Below, one piece after another: positions 63,683 to 64,000 of a stretch of DNA of 64,000 nt. The stretch covers positions 62,001 to 126,000 of the forward strand of contig JACRKC010000069.1 in NCBI GenBank assembly GCA_016235555.1. The letters run 5' to 3'. A program made the position numbers and the translations under genes. Below the pieces are notes generated by a model. That model was not told the DNA's origin. It did not search any database and saw only the letters and a program-made list of their open reading frames with translations. The stretch comes from Verrucomicrobiota bacterium. GTDB lineage: Bacteria > Verrucomicrobiota > Verrucomicrobiia > Opitutales > Opitutaceae. How positions within the stretch are numbered: the stretch's first letter is position 1; each line of letters opens with the position of its first letter.

Positions 63683-64000
63683 ATGAAACGCATCCTCCTC
63701 CTCACTCTCGCGTCGCTCGCAGCCACCGCGCTGCACGCGCAGGACAAGGTCCCGCTCAAGCTGGATCTCCCGAAGCCGCTCTTCGTCGGCACGCCGCGTC
63801 CGATTTCGCTGCCGAACCTTGAGCCGGCCACGGCCAAGCGCGCCGACCTCATGGTCCCGGCTGGCACCAAGCTGCTCTCCAAGGGCAAGCCCGTGACCAG
63901 CTCCGATCCCCTCCCCGTCATCGGCGAACTCTCGTTCATCACCGACGGCGAAAAGAGCGGTGTCGACGGCACCTACGTCGAGCTCGGGCCCGGAGTCCAA
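63683..64000 (+). CDS. Partial exported protein at the right edge
   Basis: 106 codons visible. A clear signal peptide (MKRILLLTLASLAATALHAQ) is followed by a beta-rich start (LKLDLPKPLFVGTPRPISL, VIGELSFITDGEKS). It is likely co-transcribed with the oxidoreductase. I cannot name it; the visible part resembles the N-terminus of exported sugar-binding or discoidin-type proteins. Confidence 0.6.
   Translation, partial: MKRILLLTLASLAATALHAQDKVPLKLDLPKPLFVGTPRPISLPNLEPATAKRADLMVPAGTKLLSKGKPVTSSDPLPVIGELSFITDGEKSGVDGTYVELGPGVQ

Overview
The window is about 64 kb of very GC-rich, densely coding bacterial DNA. The gene mix points to a free-living, polymer-degrading Verrucomicrobiota bacterium of the Opitutaceae type. 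It has a type II secretion operon with PilM/PilO-like inner-membrane partners, DUF5107-TPR and BNR-repeat proteins, Tat-exported Gfo/Idh/MocA and metallophosphatase proteins, TonB-dependent transport, and many signal-peptide hydrolases. This assignment rests on gene content only; the single RNA gene seen, tRNA-Phe, does not resolve taxonomy.

Layout. 1-1.9 kb: a ParA-type ATPase with a partial downstream gene, and a TonB protein. 2.1-7.1 kb: a PilX-like exported protein, a large BNR/sialidase-fold secreted protein and a small exported protein. 7.4-13.6 kb: a minus-strand operon (unknown 603-aa exported protein, alpha/beta esterase, Tat-exported metallophosphatase), then a plus-strand serine hydrolase and SurE. 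13.6-16.9 kb: a giant DUF5107-TPR protein. 17.2-32.6 kb: a continuous plus-strand type II secretion operon (small Gly-rich protein, GspE, F, G, H, I, J, K, PilM/GspL-like, PilO/GspM-like, GspC/PilP-like, a secretin split over two genes) that ends in its own histidine kinase and NtrC-like regulator. 32.9 kb: tRNA-Phe. 33.7-43 kb: housekeeping and mixed genes (exported hydrolase, Ski2-like helicase, Tat protein, AlkD-like glycosylase, luciferase-like oxidoreductase, aminotransferase, double ribbon-helix-helix protein). 43.3-45.3 kb: secG operon. 45.7-48.7 kb: an oxidoreductase, acyl carrier protein and ketosynthase set. 48.9-56.9 kb: galE, a small AT-richer gene, a BtpA-family protein, an esterase/SMP-30 fusion, a sigma-54 regulator, a site-2 protease and an M20 peptidase. 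57-61.3 kb: a TonB-dependent receptor followed by two tandem S9-like hydrolases. 61.8-64 kb: a DoxX protein, a Gfo/Idh/MocA oxidoreductase and a truncated exported protein.

The most unusual thing is a dispersed family of palindromic elements. Each is made of two hairpins with related stems and complementary loops, usually bounded by GTAG/GTGG and CTAC/CCAC. At least a dozen copies are visible. Most lie between genes, but three sit at the 5' ends of pseudopilin genes in the secretion operon. In gspG and gspH they encode most of the cleavable prepilin leader. In gspK the element coincides with a lost or frameshifted leader. One copy between convergent genes supplies the stop codons of both neighbours.

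Other points of note are a secretin cut inside its N3 domain into two separately exported proteins, a secretion-linked NtrC-like regulator that lacks the GAFTGA loop, and a second 25-bp palindrome type found three times, once inside a gene.
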